Assembly: GCF_029407905.1 (NCBI RefSeq)
Contig: NC_073646.1
Location: 18,556,001 to 18,620,000 of the forward strand
Direction of reading: 5' to 3'
Length of the DNA stretch: 64,000 bases
Source: Bubalus kerabau
Taxonomy: Eukaryota > Chordata > Mammalia > Artiodactyla > Bovidae
In this document: positions 1 to 10,419 of the stretch, in pieces
Layout: each line of letters begins with the position of its first letter
How positions within the stretch are numbered: the stretch's first letter is position 1
The notes under the pieces: generated by a model
What the model was told of the DNA's origin: nothing
What the model saw: the letters and a program-made list of their open reading frames with translations, nothing else
The model's database searches: none
Translations under genes and position numbers: made by a program

Positions 1-274
1 GAATGATGCTAAAGCTGAAACTCCAGTACTTTGGCCACGTCATGCAAAGAGTTGACTCATTGGAAAAGACTCTGATGCTGGGAGGGATTGGGGGCAGGAG
101 GAGAAGGGGACGACAGAGGATGAGATGGCTGGATGGCATCACTGACTCAATGGATGTGAATCTCAGTGAACTCCGGGAGTTGGTGATGGACAGGGAGGCC
201 TGTCGTGCTGTGATTCATGGGGTCGCAAAGAGTCGGACACGACTGAGTGAATGATCTGATCTGATCTGATTTGA
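1..274 (+). mobile_element. BovB LINE, 3' end (truncated by window edge)
   Basis: This is the C-terminal end of the BovB (RTE-clade) reverse transcriptase polyprotein followed by its 3' tail. Codons 3-254 are open and carry the hallmark stretch SLEKTLMLGGIGG followed by RGRQRMRWLDGITDSMD. The element closes with a (TGATC)n tail at about 252-274, typical of younger BovB copies. The 5' part lies outside the window. It is a mobile-element remnant, not a host gene. Confidence 0.93.
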
Positions 275-315
275 TGTTTCAAGCTGCTACATTTTATGGT
301 AATTTGTTACATAGC

Positions 316-449
316 TGCTGCTACTGCTGCTAAGTAGCTTTAGTCGTGTCCGACTCTGTGCGACCCCATAGACGGCAGTCCACCAGGCACTGCCGTCCCT
401 GGGATTCTCCAGGCAAGAGTAGTGGAGTGGGGTGCCAGTGCCTTCTCCG
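316..449 (-). mobile_element. Bov-A SINE monomer with 11-bp TSD
   Basis: A BovB-derived SINE unit read on the minus strand: GCTGCTGCTACTGCTGC tail, then the tcgtgtccgactctgtgcg block. It is bracketed by a perfect direct repeat TGTTACATAGC at 305-315 and 450-460, so both insertion ends are intact and the insertion is fairly young. Confidence 0.92.
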
Positions 450-460
450 TGTTACATAGC

Positions 461-925
461 AACAGATAAGGAATAAAGTCCTTTCCTAGGATGTAAGCCC
501 CACACTCTTGTTAAGTTTGCTCCTGACCTTAGTGTCTGAAATCCAATAGATGTGTCTTCTGCTTGACCTTGCATGAGAGAACTGCTCCCCCCAATACCAG
601 GCCTGGGTCCCTGCCTGGTTGGCCAGCTGCCCCCACAGTGAGCAAAAAGCCTCTAGACACACACTGAAAGCACTTGCTGGGACCTTGTTTTCTAGGGACT
701 GTCTGATCCATCTGGAGAGAGACTTCCAATACATTGCTTGTTTGGAACCTTGGAGAGTGCCCAGGGGAGAGGGTCTGGAGGGGACCAAAGAACATGTTAC
801 TTCCTTTAAGAAAACAAATCCCAGACCCCCATTGGAGGCAGGGGCTCTGTGGGGGAAGGATCAGGGTGGCTTCTAGGGGCTGTGGCCACGTGGCTGGATT
901 CAAGGGTGACTATGGTCTCCTTTTA
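461..925. other. Unassigned 465-bp stretch
   Basis: No recognisable repeat or gene. Overlapping short frames exist on both strands here (for example 529-903 minus), but none has a familiar motif or a supporting splice pattern. Confidence 0.5.
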
Positions 926-1500
926 GCCTTTTTTAAAAGCAGTTTTATTGAGGCATCATCTACACACTATTAAGTTTATCCATTTTAAGTGTACCATTCA
1001 ATGATTTTTAACAAATGTATAGCATTGACACCATTATCAGAGTTCAGTTGTAGATCATTTTTACCATCCCCAAAGATCCTTTACATGCATTTACAGTTAA
1101 TCTTCATCATCACCTCCAGCCCCAGCCACCACTGGTGTGTATCCATGGTTTTCTGGGCATTTCAGATAAATGAGATCACACAGTTATGTGGTTTTTTGTG
1201 TTTTTCACTTAGCACAATGTTTTTAGGATTCATCCACGTGGTAGCGTGTCTTAGTGTTTTGTACCTGTTCACTGTGAGTAGTCTCCCAGTGTGTGTATGT
1301 AACTTATCTATTTGTGTCTCTATTCACCACTTGATAGGCACTTACATCACCTCCTCTTCTCGATCATTTATGAACAGCGCTGCTGTAATCATTCATGGGA
1401 AATCTGTGGGTGTATATCTTCATTTCTTTTGAGTTTCTACCTTGGAGACCCTATTCCTTATATCCTCAGTAGTGGGGCTGAGATGAGGCTGGACTCTTTA
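926..1500 (-). mobile_element. Old L1 (L1M-type) 3' fragment
   Basis: Plus strand reads as the complement of a mammalian L1 3' region: agttttattgaggcatcatc, a block resembling ccattttaagtgtaccattc, then the cattagcataatgttttnagg-like and catccacgtggtag-like segments. It is heavily diverged, so it is old. The right edge is approximate. Confidence 0.8.
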
Positions 1501-1689
1501 GGAGAGATTTTATGAAAAGGCTCAGGAACCACCATAAAAGCCGAGAGCCACGGAAGGAACTTGCAAACGGACCTTGGTTTCCTTCACTTCAGAATGGCGT
1601 TCTCTAACGCGTGGCCTGGCCCTGCTTCCACTCCACCAAGGCATCACACTGTCGTGCTAGCAGCGGGCCTGCCAGTCGCTCTGTCTGGG

Positions 1690-1790
1690 ACTCAGTCCCA
1701 CCTGTGCGACCTTGGGCTTTGTGCCCAAGTGACTTAAATTTGGTGCCTCTGCTTCCTCGTCTGTGGAATGAGACGCCTTCATGGGCTTGG
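1690..1790 (+). mobile_element. MIR SINE fragment
   Basis: Diverged MIR core: gcgaccttgggctttgtgcc, then a cctctgcttcctcgtctgtg segment corresponding to the MIR cctcagtttcctcatctgt block. Confidence 0.6.
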
Positions 1791-2164
1791 GTAGAAGGGA
1801 TGTGATCACGCTCACACAGGGGGCAGGTTTGGCACTCACTCACAGGCCTCTCATTCGTGTTTGCTTCATCTTCTGCCGCAGGACATGGACCTGGAGATGG
1901 GGGAGCCTGGACAATGCCAGCTGGCCCACATTCCACCAGATGCTGGGTGTGGACCTCAAAGTGTAGAGAAGCAGGATTCAGATGAGAAATAGGGACCAAA
2001 AAGAGGATGGGTGAAAGTTGGGGCAGGAGGCTGGATGGAGCTGGGTCAAACCCCTATTCCACCTCCTCGGTATTCCTGGGATGATGACCCCCTACCCCAA
2101 AGGGTTATTGTGAGACAAAGATGCACAGAAAGCATCCAGCTGGTCAGATGTGGCCAATGATCTG
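1791..2164. other. Unassigned 374-bp stretch
   Basis: No gene or repeat recognised. A CTTCTGCCGCAGG string near 1869 resembles an acceptor site, but no exon with a matching donor or homology follows. Confidence 0.45.
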
Positions 2165-2440
2165 GGATGAATCCTCTGGGCTTTGGAGTGAAACAGACCT
2201 GGGTTTGAATCAAGCTCTGTTATTCCCAAGGACGGGGGAGCCTGGTGGGCTGCCGTCTATGGGGTCACACAGAGTCGGACACAACTGAAGCAACTTAGCA
2301 GCAGTTGCTTTCCCTAGCTGTGTGGCCCTTCTGAAGCCCCCTTTCCTCCTTGCATTTTAGTTTCTCCATTTATAATATGGGGAAAAGGGTATACACTTCA
2401 CAGATTTGATGTAATGTGAGATGTTAGTTCGTCCCCAGCT
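2165..2440 (+). mobile_element. MIR SINE interrupted by a Bov-A piece
   Basis: Left part (gctttggagtgaaacagacc, then gggtttgaatcaagctctgt) and right part (ctagctgtgtggccc, then tttctccatttataatatgg) are the two halves of one MIR. They are separated by the younger BovB-derived SINE at 2228-2304. Confidence 0.8.
2228..2304 (+). mobile_element. Bov-A SINE, 3' portion, nested in MIR
   Basis: gacgggggagcctggtggg through cagagtcggacacaactg, ending in a CAGCAG tail. Only the 3' half of the unit is present (5' truncation). Confidence 0.85.
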
Positions 2441-2464
2441 TACTTGGTCAGCTGGTCACTTTGC

Positions 2465-2570
2465 TGTTTTTCAAAATGCAACTTCTTGGCTTTACCTCTG
2501 AGTCAATAAAACTGCAGTGGGGTCCAAGAATTGTAATGTCAATAAACAAGTTTGGGAAACACCAAGATAA
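2465..2570 (-). mobile_element. Possible MER20/MER5-type hAT remnant
   Basis: Weak similarity to the hAT miniature-element pattern: aaatgcaacttcttggc, tctgagtcaataaaactgc, aataaacaagtttgggaaac. Diverged; could be chance. Confidence 0.35.
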
Positions 2571-3465
2571 GTATGTAAAGTGCTTAGCTTTCTTTGTACT
2601 TATGATCATTTTGTTAATTATAGTGCCATGACACATAGCGTTATTGTAGTTACATTTTTCTTTTGCAAAGAACAGAACCTGGCTGTGGGGGTGTCCATGC
2701 AGCCTCTAAGGATAGCACTTCTCCCCCCATCTGCCCTCCCTCCTCACTCCCTTCCTATGTCCTTTCCACGGCAGCCAAATGGTGCAGTTTTCCCGGCACA
2801 CACCATCCATCAGCTCAGGTCAAGCACTGCTGAAAGGTTCACTCTCAAAGCAAAGTGCTTTCTCTGCTAAACCCATTATTTCTTCCAACAGCCAGGAAAG
2901 GATAGCATCTTTAAAACCTGCTCAGGCCCAGCCAGCAATGTTTCTCAGCACTCTTTGCTTTTGGAGAGCAAAGGCATAATCATTGCCTCCTGGATTAGCC
3001 AGATCCAACTGGGGTGCGGACTGAGAAATAGAAAAGAAACTACTCCAAGTTTTTTAAACTGAGGGAGTTTATATACACAGAGGTGTGGTAATACAGGAGA
3101 AGAAAAAGCTTTGGAAGCCAAGTGGAGGACTGTGCTGAAACCCAAAGCAGGAAGGCTGGAAGGATAAAGGGAGGGAGTGGGGTTGGCAGAGCCCAGGGCT
3201 GGGGCTTCTAGAAGAAGCTGGAACTGGGGCGCACATGTTTTGTAGGGGCTGAAACCTTGGAGAAGGCAGAGATGCTGTCTGAGAGGTTGACTGAATCTGG
3301 GGACAGGGACAGGGAAATTTTCTGGCTTTGCTCTTTCTCCTACCATCCAATGTCCCGCTAACCTGCTGGCTGCTGACTGATTCAGGAGCCTGGGAAACAC
3401 AGCCTGCAGGGGAGGGGACGGGTGTCTAAAACCAGCCCACCCCTGTTCCCTCAAATGCCCTAGAG
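2571..3465. other. Unassigned 895-bp stretch
   Basis: No repeat recognised. A 198-codon minus-strand frame (2945-3541) crosses into the hAT element at 3466. It has no recognisable domain, is proline/serine/leucine rich and is most likely a chance frame. Confidence 0.5.
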
Positions 3466-3682
3466 CAAGGGCTGGCACTCTATGGCCCAGGGGCCAAATC
3501 CAGCCTGCAGCATGTCTTTGTAAATAAAGTTTTATTGTCACACAGCCACGCCCATATGTTTATACATTGTCTTTGACTGCATTTGTGCTATGACAGCAGA
3601 GTTGAACAGGTGTAACATAAAGTCTGCAAAGCCTAAAATATTTACTATCTGGCCCTTTACAGAAAACATTTGCAGATCTCTA
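3466..3682 (+). mobile_element. hAT-type miniature DNA transposon, copy 1
   Basis: Recognisable non-autonomous hAT family: gtaaataaagttttattg, then the sequences around gcctaaaatatttactatct and ggccctttacagaaaa. Five further copies of the same or closely related families lie in this window. Terminal repeats here are eroded. Confidence 0.8.
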
Positions 3683-4043
3683 CTTTAGGGGAATGTACAT
3701 CTATGGTAAAAATGCCTCCTCAGGGAGGGCGTCTGCTTGGGCCTGGGGACTTGCAGGGGAAGGCAGAGAGAGGATGAATGGGGGTCCTGGAGAATCTCTC
3801 CCTCTGTCACTAGCTTTGGCCACAGAAGCTGTGATTTGATTGGAAGAGGTTTGAGTCTTCCAGCTAGATTGAGAGTTCCATGAGGGTAGGGACTCTGGAA
3901 CCCCAGGATCCATTAGTCCTGGTTGAAATTGGTCAATTCTCATCCTTGGAAAGCAGCAAAATGTTCCCATCATGCACCATCTGGTAACTGCTTATTTTAA
4001 CTGCAGGAGGCCCTACTTTTCCAAAGATAATTTACACAAGGGT
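3683..4043. other. Unassigned 361-bp stretch
   Basis: No gene or repeat recognised. The 90-codon minus frame at 3701-3973 shows no familiar motif. Confidence 0.45.
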
Positions 4044-4051
4044 CAGCCTGC

Positions 4052-4272
4052 CCACTCCAGTATTCGTGGGCTTCCCTGGTGGCTCAGCTGGTAAAGAATC
4101 TGTCTGCAATGCGGGAGATTGCAGGGAGACCTGGATTCAATCCCTGGGTTGGAAAGATCCCCTAGAGAAGGGAATGGCTAACCACTCCAGTATTCTGGCC
4201 TGGAGAATTCCATGGACTGTATAGTCCATGGGGTTGCAAGGAGATGGACACAACTGAGCGACTTTCACTTCA
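4052..4272 (+). mobile_element. Bov-tA SINE with extra 5' piece
   Basis: tRNA-Glu-derived head (cttccctggtggctcagctg) joined to a BovB-derived body ending cacaactgagcgactttcac. An 8-bp TSD CAGCCTGC lies at 4044-4051 and 4273-4280. The first 17 bases (ccactccagtattcgtg) are the 3' end of another SINE head, making this a 5'-truncated member of the compound form seen at 16003-16322. Confidence 0.9.
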
Positions 4273-4280
4273 CAGCCTGC

Positions 4281-5369
4281 TGAAAGTCAATCTCCTTTTA
4301 AAGGGGACCAAGATTTCATTGTAGATGAAGGGGGAAAAATATGGAAAGATAGATTTATAACATTGGAAAAGTTAAGTTTTTTTATATTGGGTTTGGGATA
4401 TTTAATATAATTTCAGTTTTGCTAACAACTCTGCACTAAATCTTAGGATAAATAAAAAATGAATCACCTTTTTTAGCACATATTTTTCAACCAAAATTAA
4501 GTGACAGCATGATGTGACATCCTTCTGTTCATATTTGACTGACAACATGATTATGGAGATTATTAGTATTTTATTTTGCAAAGTTTGAGAGCTTCACACA
4601 GCTTTTCAAGGCCCTCTCAATCCATTGAAATTCAAATCTAAATTTCAGTGCCCTGGAGCATGTCTCAATCACCTCATTCTAGTTATAACTTGGACTGACA
4701 CATGCTAGATACTCTGCAGATATTTCAGAATGGATTCAAATCTAGAGCGAACAGGAGTAGCCATAATTGGCACTAATTGATCTGTTGGAAACCAAGAAGC
4801 ATGAATGCCTTGGTTTGGTTGAAAGTGACAGAAACCCAACTAGAAGTTACCAAGGACAGTAGGGGGTTTTGGCACATGGAATCCAAGCAAGGGTTAAACA
4901 GCCACAGGAAGGGCTATGGGCAGCTGGGCCTGATGACCTACTGCAAACAGGACCACTGTTCTGCTGTTTGGTTCCTCTGGAAGTGTTAGCTTCCCTCTCT
5001 TGTGATGGATGAGTTTACTCCATGTGGCAGGAAACATGGCAGTCACAGGTGTTGACTTTTTCAAATCATGGTTTACCAGCTAGAGAGAGGCCACTCTTGG
5101 CTTCTGATTGACCCCTCCTTGGGTCAAGTTCCCATCCCACCAATTGATTGTAGCTTGAGGCCAAAGAACTTGGCAGGTCTTGTGGAAATGTTATGGATAG
5201 TGTTGGGAAAGGAACAATGAACAGGAGAGAGAGCTCTGGGGAAGATGAAATAATAGATCCCCTCTACAATGGGCGTATCTGCCATGCTCAATGCTGGTCC
5301 TCCTACCCAGACTTTGCAGCAAAAATAGTTTCTTGGATTGCTGTGAGGCTCAGACTTCGGCATAGTTGA
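4281..5369. other. Unassigned 1.1-kb stretch
   Basis: AT-rich in its first third, with no family I recognise. Short frames (4777-4989 plus, 5124-5363 minus) lack known motifs. Confidence 0.45.
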
Positions 5370-5650
5370 TCCCGAGTGTTGTCTGCTCTACCTGGCACTC
5401 ATTCACTCATCTTTCAGGCATGTCTCCTCTGTGAAGCTGTCCCAAGCTCTCCACTCTGAAAAGAGTTGTTAGCTTTCTTCTTTGTGAGTTGACGTTTAAT
5501 TTTACTTATGTGCCTACACATTTAATGTACCTATGTGCCTATGTAGCTGTGAATCCTATGAATATTTGAGGGTGGAGATTATGGGTACCCAGCAATGGGC
5601 ATGTGTGCAGCATTTGGTAAACATTCAGTGCATCTTTGCTGATTGAAGGG
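5370..5650 (+). mobile_element. L2 LINE 3' fragment
   Basis: Diverged LINE-2 (CR1 clade) 3' region: cactcatctttcaggcatgt, then gaatatttgagggtggagat and a terminal block like cagcatttggtaaacattca. Confidence 0.6.
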
Positions 5651-5774
5651 GGGGCTTCCAGAGAGTTACCATCACATGAAGACGGCCCCTGGCATTTCCA
5701 TTTGTGTGAGTTTTAGAAAAGGAGGCAGCATAACACAGGGGTTAAAAACCCAAACTTTGGAATCAATGTGACTG

Positions 5775-6033
5775 AGTTCACTCAGACTCACGTCCATTGA
5801 GTCAGTGATGCCATCCAGCCATCTCATCCTCTGTCGTCCACTTCTCCTCCTGCCCCCAATCCCTCCCAGCATCAGAGTCTTTTCCAATGAGTCAACTCTT
5901 CACATGAGGTGGCCAAAGTACTGGAGTGTCAGCTTCATTCCCTCCAAAGAAATCTCAGGGCTGATCTCCTTCAGAATGGACTGGTTGGATCTCATTGCAG
6001 TCCAAGGGACTCTCAAGAGTCTTCTCCAGTTAA
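5775..6033 (-). mobile_element. BovB LINE fragment lacking its 3' end
   Basis: Complement of the BovB C-terminal coding region (SLEKTLMLGGIGGRR is readable on the minus strand, 5816-5887). The terminal HGVAKSRT-coding part and the tail are absent on the left, so the element is cut at both ends. A MIR-like segment abuts the left edge. Confidence 0.9.
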
Positions 6034-6518
6034 TATTTGACTTTCTCGCTTAATTCTAATGTGCTCCCAGTTGTTGCCTATGCTTCTGGCTCACAGACAA
6101 CACTTCTGCAGCTGCAGCTGCTAAACTGTTGGGTCTTTATAATAGTTTGCATAAGAGATTTAAGAAGCTGATGATTTGCATAGATTATTTATTGGGGGTT
6201 AGGTAGTTCAGAATCTCCTTAAGGTATATTGTTTTACATAGATGACAATGTCATATTCAAATTTTCTTTAAGCTACCTTCATTATTTAGGGCAATGGACT
6301 TTTAAATTGACACATCTCTTAGGGTGTAGGGAGAAAAATTAGACTTCTCCTTCTGGTTATTTTTCATCTCATCCTTAACTCCCCCCTTCCACCATGGATA
6401 TTTTATAATCATCCCACACTTTCATATAATAAGATGTATGTATAATCTATGTATACATGTATGTATACTGGGGGCATATGCTCAAAAACATTTTAGGTGT
6501 GCAGTAAGAAAGGTAGAC
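6034..6518. other. Unassigned 485-bp AT-rich stretch
   Basis: No gene or repeat recognised. A short alternating ATGTATGTATA-like run lies near 6433-6470. Confidence 0.45.
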
Positions 6519-6529
6519 TCCTTGGCTTT

Positions 6530-6793
6530 GCTAAGTCACTTCAGTCGTTTCCGACTCTGTGCGACCCCGTAGACGGCAGCCCACCAGGCTCCCCTGTCCC
6601 TGGGATTCTCCAGGCAAGAACACTGGAGTGGGCTGCCATTTCCTCCTCCAATGCATGAAAGTGAACAGTGAAAGTGAAGTCGCTCAGTCGTGTCTGACTC
6701 TTAGCGACCCCATGGATTGCAGCCTAACAGGTTCCTCCGTCCATGGGATTTTCCAAGCAAGAGTACTGGAGTGGGGTGCCATTGTCTTCTCTG
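6530..6793 (-). mobile_element. Bov-A2 dimeric SINE with 11-bp TSD
   Basis: Two BovB-derived units joined by the linker aatgcatgaaagtgaacag. A perfect TSD TCCTTGGCTTT lies at 6519-6529 and 6794-6804. Full-length, apparently young. Confidence 0.93.
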
Positions 6794-6804
6794 TCCTTGG
6801 CTTT

Positions 6805-7704
6805 AGGTTCTTGTAAAGGGAATGAGTTTCAGATGGAGCTGTGGTTTCTAAAATGATGAGGTCTTTGTGTCTGAAAGAAGAGAAGGGACTGAGCGACCAA
6901 TACTCCTTCCACCGGGCTAACAGGTCATAGCAGTAAAGGTCATTCAAAGGGCAGAAGGTCAAATAGTAGTGTGTTCCCTGGACCTTTATTGTAGGGTGGG
7001 GGGTCTCTTTCTTTCCTGTTCCCTCTTGTCTCTCCACTTCAGTCCCTCCCCTGGAAAAAGTTCACACCCAGGTGGTGCAAAGACAGAGCTGGGCAGGATG
7101 AGCTGGTAAACATTTCCTGGAGCACAGGAGAAAGAACTCTGGACAGGACCTGTAACTTCATCTCTCCTTGATTTACTGCTGCCCCTCATCCTCACCATCT
7201 AATTTCTTGTCTTCTCTCCTTCCTGCGTGGTGCTGAAAGGTTTGACACTCATCAACGTGATGAACATACTCAAAAGAGTGAAAGTGGTGGATTCAGGCCA
7301 CTGATTTATGTCTCCTTAAAGCCAAGGGTAGAGGTGCAGTGATTGAAATTGCCTAGTAACTCAAAGAGAAGGCACCAGAGATTCAGCCAGGTGCATCATC
7401 ATTGCTTTCCAGATCAGTCCCCATTCCCAGGACACTGTCTTCCAGTGGGTCTTCCAGGGTCCTTGGGGCAAGGTACTAACTTATTAATACTATAGAGACC
7501 ACAGGAGATTTTATTAGGCCAACAGTGTGTCTTATAGGAGTCAAGTAATGTCCAGGACCAAGCCTGACTCATGATCCAATAGTGTGCTCTTTTGCATAAT
7601 GTGATGGGTTTCCAGTATCTGCTGATTATATGTTCACTAGATAAATAGGAGGTGTTGATTCTGCTACTTTCAGATGCTCCTGGTAGCTAAATCACCGTCA
7701 ACAG
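6805..7704. other. Unassigned 900-bp stretch
   Basis: No family recognised. The frames at 6684-7037 and 6986-7198 (minus) overlap the SINE edge or lack motifs and look fortuitous. Confidence 0.45.
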
Positions 7705-8260
7705 ATCATTTTCAGGACCAAATATTGCTCTAGGGGCTATATCCAGGGACATGGCATTGAACGAGACAGAAAGGGGACTTCTCCAATGGCTTGCTGGTAA
7801 AGAATCTGCCTGCAATGCAAGAGCCACAGGAGACATGGATTCAATCCCTGGGGGAGGAAATGGCAACCCAATCCAGTATACTTGCCTGAAAAATCCCAGG
7901 GACAGAGGAGACTGGAGGTTTACTGCTCAAAGGTTCACAAAGAGTCGGACACGACTGAGTGACTGAGGGCAAACACACAAGATGAAAAGGAACTTGTCCT
8001 CTTGGGTTCACATTCTTGGAGTCAAATAATAAATAATCAAGTAAAATAAAGGAGATATTTCCTGATACTGGTAAGGATTATGAAGAAACCAAAGGGTGAT
8101 AATGGGATAGTCAGTGACAGAAGAAGTGCCTGTAGACAAGAAGGTCAGGTCACATCTGAGCTCAGACTGAATGAAGAGATCTGGACAAGAACCTTCCAGG
8201 CAGAGAGAACTCACTTGGCCTCATCAAAGAATGGAGAGAGGGGCAGAACGGACACAGAGA
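7705..8260 (-). mobile_element. L2-like LINE fragment split by Bov-tA
   Basis: Left part ctctaggggctatatccagg with attgaacgagacagaaagg, and right part gttcacattcttggagtcaaataataaataatc-like, match the complement of the L2/CR1-type pattern. The right part continues with gaccttccaggcagagag-like sequence. The Bov-tA at 7774-7978 sits between the halves. Confidence 0.6.
7774..7978 (+). mobile_element. Bov-tA SINE, diverged
   Basis: ctggtaaagaatctgcctgc head and cacaaagagtcggacacg body are present, with internal small deletions. TSD is imperfect or lost. Confidence 0.88.
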
Positions 8261-8796
8261 TAAAAAGCAGGGACTAGTAATAAAGCATTGACATTAAGAC
8301 TGTTCTTCAGGGTTGGAGACGCTCATGGATTTCCTGACTCTCAGGGACACAGAATGCTTATAGCCTGAGCCATTCAGTGAGATAAGATGGTACACCAGGC
8401 GGCAGTGGCTGGATGATTCCTGATGCCGACCATGATGTTCCCTTGTCTCCCAATAAAACTCTGGACAGCAACCAGGCTGTGTTAGCCCACAGCACCTCCT
8501 AGCGGCTGCCCTGGGAATGTCTGACTTTTTTTCTTACAAGCTTCTCTTTCTCTCTAAGAGGGGATTTTTTTACAATCTTGCCCTCTGCCTTTGAACCACA
8601 GATCTCAGTTCTACTTCAGGAATTTCATTGGTGATCACAACACACAAGTGCTCCTTTAACCATCACTCTGTCTTCCATTCTCCCAACTCTTCTGCTTTAG
8701 GAAAATCTCTAAGCCTCAAAGAGTCATACACAGGCTTGCTAAAATGATAGACTTTGGGGTGATATGTCTGTACTAAGGTGAAGAAAGAACTTTAGG
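8261..8796. other. Unassigned 536-bp stretch
   Basis: No gene seen. CAATAAAACTCTGG at about 8451 resembles a polyadenylation signal but no transcript unit can be assigned to it. Confidence 0.45.
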
Positions 8797-8830
8797 TTTT
8801 TTTTTTTTTGTTTGTTTGTTTTTTGGTTTT
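8797..8830. repeat. Poly-T / (GTTT)n low-complexity run
   Basis: Thirteen consecutive T followed by GTTTGTTTGTT and more T. Confidence 0.95.
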
Positions 8831-9194
8831 GAGAATGCTCAAGATTGGCTCTCTTAGCAAACTTCAGACTTCAAGCACTTGGTATTATTCATGACAGTTA
8901 CCATGCCTGAGATTCCCCAGGGCTTATTTGTCATGGCACCAAAGCCTTGCCCCTTAGACCAGCATCTCCCACCTCTCCCACCCTCTGTTCCATACTCTGT
9001 TTCTCTGAGTTTGAAGAAAAGCCCCAGTGTTTCACTGACAGTAGCAGCATCACGGAGAACCACCTTGTCAACCTCAAAAGCCATTGAAAGGCCCAGGGTT
9101 GAGTCAAGATCTACATGAGTGCCTCCCTTGATTTCCCTGTCATCTTGTTAATTAAACCTGTTTTTCGTCCTCCTCACTGATGGCACATGCTACT
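8831..9194. other. Unassigned 364-bp stretch
   Basis: Two opposite short frames (8854-9084 minus, 8879-9118 plus) overlap fully. Neither has a known motif, and no repeat is recognised. Confidence 0.4.
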
Positions 9195-9785
9195 AATGTC
9201 ACCCCAGAAAAGTGATCCCACAGTTCCTGTCCTCTCGAAGAGAAAGAATTCAGTTGAGAGGTATACACAGTTTTAAGTAGCAAGAGTTTTATTAAGCAGA
9301 GAGAAAGTGCACTCCTGAGAAAGGATGAGAGCAGGCTGTCTGGAAACCACAAGCAGCCCTGCAATGGGGGTTGGGTTGGGTTTTTAGAGTGGTGGTCCCT
9401 CCCTATGTCCTGTGTTATTTGACACAAATTGATTGGCAGCTTTAGGTTGTATATGCTTTTCTCCTAGTACACAGACACTTAGCCATAAGCACCCAAGTGA
9501 AACCCACATGTGTGGGCAAAAACTGCGGTATTAATTTATTAAATTAGATATGGCCTAATAAACCCCAGGTTACCTAGAGTCACCTTTTAGGTCTTGGGGT
9601 GCCTGCATCTAACTGTGCTGTAAAAATTATCTTGCTTGGTCCTGATATGGTGAAACCCAGCAGAGGTCCCTGACCACAGGAAGGAGGGGCTCTGGGAGTG
9701 TTCTGATGATCAGTGTCCAGGTGGGGGAGGGAAGAATGACCCCATCCAGGACTAGGCGGGGACCTACTCATATCTGACTAACTAC
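9195..9785 (-). mobile_element. ERV LTR (class-I-like), antisense
   Basis: On the minus strand the sequence carries an AATAAA polyadenylation signal (complement of 9288-9293) followed by a U5-like part with ttctttctcttcgagaggac, a pattern typical of class I (gammaretrovirus-like) LTRs. Upstream sequence is consistent with U3. No internal retroviral genes adjoin, so it looks like a solo LTR. Both edges are approximate. Confidence 0.6.
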
Positions 9786-9984
9786 TTAACACTATGTACA
9801 GGGCATCTGCCTCTAACCTAACACTTTATTTAATATTTTAACTATCAGCACTCACCAGAACTGCTTTATACCATTTTAGAGATTGTAAACACAGAGGACT
9901 TCAGCTACTTCACTGTTAAATAAGCTATTGAGAAGGTCTCTGGGAACTCAACCACCACATATTTCTGCAGCATGTGCTTTATTT

Positions 9985-10135
9985 AATTCTAAAAATATTT
10001 ATGGAGCACTTAGGATGTGCTGGGGCTGAGCTGAACGACAGCACTGAGTGAGATTTGGTCTCTGCCCTCTAGAATCTCATAGCGTGTGGGAGAGAAAGTC
10101 AAGGAAACAGATCAGTGTGATGCAATATTTGGCAG
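9985..10135 (-). mobile_element. L2-like LINE fragment
   Basis: aaatatttatggagcacttagg, gatttggtctctgccctct and following sequence match the complement of an L2 3' region. Confidence 0.55.
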
Positions 10136-10419
10136 GATAATATGTAATATGTTAATTTGTGTTCATTGTACCTTTATGTTTTTCTCTTTGGATGTTTCAA
10201 GTGAATTGCTAGGCATGCATTTCTAACCCTGGGGAGTGTTTACAGGATTAAAAGAAGGATCTGCTCAAAGTCAGTGGTTCTTCTGTGTTTTTGTAAACTG
10301 CCTAAACTCACTGAAGAGATGAAGGAAGAAGAGAGGAAGGGAGGGCAAGGTCATAGAAAGGACATGATCCTGGTGTCTGGGAAGGCTGAAGGTTGGCAGG
10401 TCACTTGATGAGTTGATGT

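Noticed and set aside
1861..1966. Exon candidate after the CTTCTGCCGCAGG acceptor-like string
   Set aside because: No homology, no donor site argued, and no companion exons.
2945..3541. 198-codon minus-strand open frame
   Set aside because: Begins inside an hAT repeat, has low-complexity composition and no domain, and is overlapped by another minus frame.
4069..4140. tRNA-Glu-like sequence as a functional tRNA gene
   Set aside because: It is the tRNA-derived head of Bov-tA. The same head occurs at many loci, attached to BovB-derived bodies, and does not keep a full tRNA fold.
8451..8464. AATAAA-containing segment as a host gene 3' end
   Set aside because: No open frame, exon or transcript pattern upstream; single hexamers are frequent by chance.
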